From: an uncultured Taibaiella sp.
GTDB lineage: Bacteria > Bacteroidota > Bacteroidia > Chitinophagales > Chitinophagaceae
Direction: 5' to 3'
DNA: 7,119 nucleotides
Assembly (NCBI GenBank): GCA_946886975.1
Contig: CAMPJV010000133.1
Coordinates: 1 to 7,119 of the forward strand
The position numbers were made by a program, and so were the translations under genes. This document shows positions 5,301 through 7,119 of this stretch, in pieces. The notes beneath the pieces are model-generated. The model worked only from the letters and a program-made list of their open reading frames with translations, did no database searches and was not told the DNA's origin. Numbering within the stretch: position 1 is the stretch's first letter; each line of letters begins with the position of its first letter.

Positions 5301-6641
5301 ATGAGTGAAAAGACTTTTAACGACCTAAACCTCAACACGGCTCTGCTGAAGGCGCTGGACGATTATGGATATACCCACCCCACTACTATCCAGGAGCGGG
5401 TTTTTCCGGTTATTATGTCAGGCAGGGATGTCTGTGGCATAGCACAGACAGGTACAGGAAAGACACTTGCTTATTTGCTACCTACGCTGCGCCAGACAAA
5501 ATACGGGAGGGATAGATTTCCGCAGATACTTATCATAGTGCCCACCAGGGAATTGGTCGTTCAGGTGATGGAACAGGTGAAAAAACTAACAGCGTATACT
5601 TCGCTCCACGTCATAGGGGCCTATGGAGGGGTGAATATGAACCCTCAGCTTGCAGCAGCAGAAGAAGGCTGTGACATAGTGGTTGCCACACCAGGCAGGC
5701 TCCTGGACCTCGCGCTAAATGGCGCCCTGAAGCTCAAAGGCATAAAGAAACTGGTGATAGATGAAATGGATGAAATGCTGAACCTCGGCTTCAGGACACA
5801 GATAAAGAACATACTTGATATTCTTCCGCCCCGCAGGCAGAACCTGATGTTCTCTGCTACTATTACAGATGATGTGGAGCAGCTACTCGACACTTTCTTT
5901 CAGAACCCGGAGAGAATAGAAGCCGCGCCCACCGGCACTCCGCTTGAGAATATTGACCAGTACTTTTACTATGTGCCGAACTTTTATACTAAGGTCAATC
6001 TACTCAAGCTACTGTTGGATCAGAATCCTGAAATGAACAAGGTCCTTGTGTTCGCTGCGACAAAGTCACTCGCAGACCAGCTTAGTGATGAACTTGAAGC
6101 AGCGTATGCCGACCAGTATGGCGTCATCCACTCCAACAAATCACAGAACCATAGGTTTAATACCGTAAAGCAGTTCCAGGAAGGCAACTATCGCTTTATC
6201 ATTGCCACCGACCTTGTCTCAAGGGGTATAGATATCAGTGAGGTAAGTCACGTCATCAACTTCGATTTGCCTGAAGAACCAGAAAGCTATATCCACCGAA
6301 TCGGCAGAACGGGCAGAGCAGACAAAAGCGGTATCGCTTTCAGCTTTATAACTGACAGGGAGCGGGAAAACCAGGGCAGGATAGAAACACTAATGAATTA
6401 TATAGTACCGGTACTACCGCTCCCTGAAGACCTCGAAATATCTGCCGTGCTTACTGAAGATGAGATGCCAAAGGTGAGGATGAAAACTGAGCTAATAAAG
6501 CTTCCTAAGATAGAGTCGTCCGGGGGGGCCTTCCACGAAAAGTCTGCCAAGAATAAGAAGACAAATGTAAAGGTGCGGTATGCCGATAAGATGAAGCAGA
6601 AGTACGGCAAGGCCAAGAAGCGGGGAGGAAAGAAAAAATAG
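5301..6641 (+). CDS. DEAD-box-family ATP-dependent RNA helicase (motif II DEMD)
   Basis: An ATP-dependent RNA helicase likely to act in the cytoplasm on ribosome assembly or RNA structure and decay; the exact RNA target is unknown. Both RecA-like domains are complete in 446 residues. The Q motif has Phe 6 and TTIQ (28-31), motif I is AQTGTGKT (48-55), motif Ia PTRELV (81-86), GG 109-110 and TPGRLLDL (130-137). Motif II is DEMD (154-157), motif III SAT (185-187), motif IV VLVFAAT (248-254), motif V ATDLVSRGID (302-311) and motif VI HRIGRTGR (332-339). Catalytic residues are all present; only the third residue of motif II departs from DEAD, a change tolerated at this position. The C-terminus, after about residue 395, is a short low-complexity tail ending in a lysine-rich segment (KAKKRGGKKK), which probably adds non-specific RNA binding. 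It lacks the long RNA-binding domain of DbpA or CsdA. It is co-directional with PPK2 and ends at a hairpin shared with a convergent gene. Confidence 0.96.
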   Translation: MSEKTFNDLNLNTALLKALDDYGYTHPTTIQERVFPVIMSGRDVCGIAQTGTGKTLAYLLPTLRQTKYGRDRFPQILIIVPTRELVVQVMEQVKKLTAYTSLHVIGAYGGVNMNPQLAAAEEGCDIVVATPGRLLDLALNGALKLKGIKKLVIDEMDEMLNLGFRTQIKNILDILPPRRQNLMFSATITDDVEQLLDTFFQNPERIEAAPTGTPLENIDQYFYYVPNFYTKVNLLKLLLDQNPEMNKVLVFAATKSLADQLSDELEAAYADQYGVIHSNKSQNHRFNTVKQFQEGNYRFIIATDLVSRGIDISEVSHVINFDLPEEPESYIHRIGRTGRADKSGIAFSFITDRERENQGRIETLMNYIVPVLPLPEDLEISAVLTEDEMPKVRMKTELIKLPKIESSGGAFHEKSAKNKKTNVKVRYADKMKQKYGKAKKRGGKKK

Positions 6642-6660
6642 GCAGACAGCGCAATTAGCA

Positions 6661-6689
6661 AGGGTGAATACCAAAATGGCATTCACCCT
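6661..6689. terminator. Hairpin between convergent genes, probable bidirectional terminator
   Basis: AGGGTGAAT (6661-6669) pairs perfectly with ATTCACCCT (6681-6689). Inside, CC/GG can pair around AAAAT after one A-C mismatch. The hairpin lies midway in the 70-bp gap between the helicase and the T9SS gene, which converge. Both flanks are only moderately T-rich (CTATTATT on the plus strand), so termination strength is uncertain. Confidence 0.7.
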
Positions 6690-6711
6690 CTATTATTGGC
6701 AAACATAAAGA

Positions 6712-7119
6712 CTACTCTACCACAAGCTTATTCACCACCTTTTCTCCTTGTTCATTTCCCACCTCAACTACGTAAATACCTGCAGCAAGCGATGGCAACG
6801 CTACCTGTTCTGATTCCTTCCTAAGCTGTTGCTCCTTAATAAGCTTGCCACTCATATCCACTACCTGGCAATAGGAAGCCCGGAAATTATTATCAACGTA
6901 AATACTGTTAGCTTTCTTCACCGGATTCGGATAGACCGCACAGTTGAGCTTTGCCTTATCAAAATCATCTATGCCCAGGAATCCCGGAAATGACTTCTTA
7001 GCTATGCTGTGGATCACAGAGCCCTGGTGCTGAATATGGGCATCTCCCACGTCAAACTTCCCACCGATGATGAGGTCATTCTTATACACTACCATCTTAT
7101 TGATAGTACTGTCAACAAA
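6712..7119 (-). CDS. T9SS type A sorting-domain protein, C-terminal part (runs off right edge)
   Basis: The C-terminal 135 residues of a larger exported protein; the frame stays open to the window edge, so the start is outside. The last roughly 75 residues are a type IX secretion system type A sorting domain (TIGR04183-like): VYPNPV, then a variable strand region, VVDMSGKLI, LPSLAAGIYVVEV and a final KLVVE. Such domains direct cargo across the outer membrane and are cleaved or exchanged for attachment at the cell surface. Upstream of it, MVVYKNDLIIGGKFDVGD followed by the HSIAKKS segment resembles one blade of the short beta-propeller repeats (N-x-IA, YNxxLYxGGxF) common in T9SS cargo. The protein is therefore probably a secreted or cell-surface propeller protein; its ligand or activity cannot be told. 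The gene is convergent with the helicase. Confidence 0.9.
   Translation of the reverse strand, partial: FVDSTINKMVVYKNDLIIGGKFDVGDAHIQHQGSVIHSIAKKSFPGFLGIDDFDKAKLNCAVYPNPVKKANSIYVDNNFRASYCQVVDMSGKLIKEQQLRKESEQVALPSLAAGIYVVEVGNEQGEKVVNKLVVE

Overview
The window looks like chromosomal DNA of a member of the Bacteroidota, possibly Chitinophagales or Cytophagales, though the exact family cannot be read from it. Four things point there. The upstream regions carry TAnnTTTG-type -7 promoter elements with short leaders. Clear Shine-Dalgarno sequences are largely absent. The last gene encodes a type IX secretion (T9SS) C-terminal sorting domain. The polyphosphate kinase closely resembles, from memory, the class III PPK2 of Cytophaga hutchinsonii. 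No mobile element, CRISPR array, tRNA or rRNA was seen, and no stretch over 300 bases lacks a gene.

Layout, left to right. (1) The first bases hold the 5' end of a leftward gene of unknown function (1-97), divergent from what follows. (2) Rightward: a plant-type glutaminyl-peptide cyclotransferase lipoprotein (best start 206, end 1045), then a DUF3108 secreted protein (1130-1969) with its own promoter. A strong intrinsic terminator hairpin follows at 1999-2026. (3) Leftward: a large B12-binding-type radical SAM protein (end 2029, best start 4221). Its cysteine motif reads CX4CX2C. (4) A divergent intergenic region (4248-4338) contains two perfect dyads that could be operators. (5) Rightward: a class III PPK2 polyphosphate kinase (4339-5256) and a DEAD-box-family RNA helicase (5301-6641) whose motif II reads DEMD, separated by 44 bp. 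(6) A bidirectional-looking hairpin (6661-6689) separates the helicase from the convergent 3' end of a T9SS-exported, beta-propeller-like protein that runs off the right edge.

How the genes may work together: most are single housekeeping or accessory genes rather than one pathway. The most suggestive link is between the cyclotransferase and its neighbour. The DUF3108 protein has a signal peptide ending AAA|Q, so its mature N-terminus would be glutamine, the substrate a periplasmic glutaminyl cyclase converts to pyroglutamate. This fits the reported tendency of Bacteroidota signal peptidase I substrates to begin with Gln. PPK2 and the helicase may be partly co-transcribed, but nothing in the sequence ties their functions together. 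I do not see convincing evidence of a wholly new multi-gene system. The least explained items are the solitary radical SAM protein and the dyad-rich region upstream of it.
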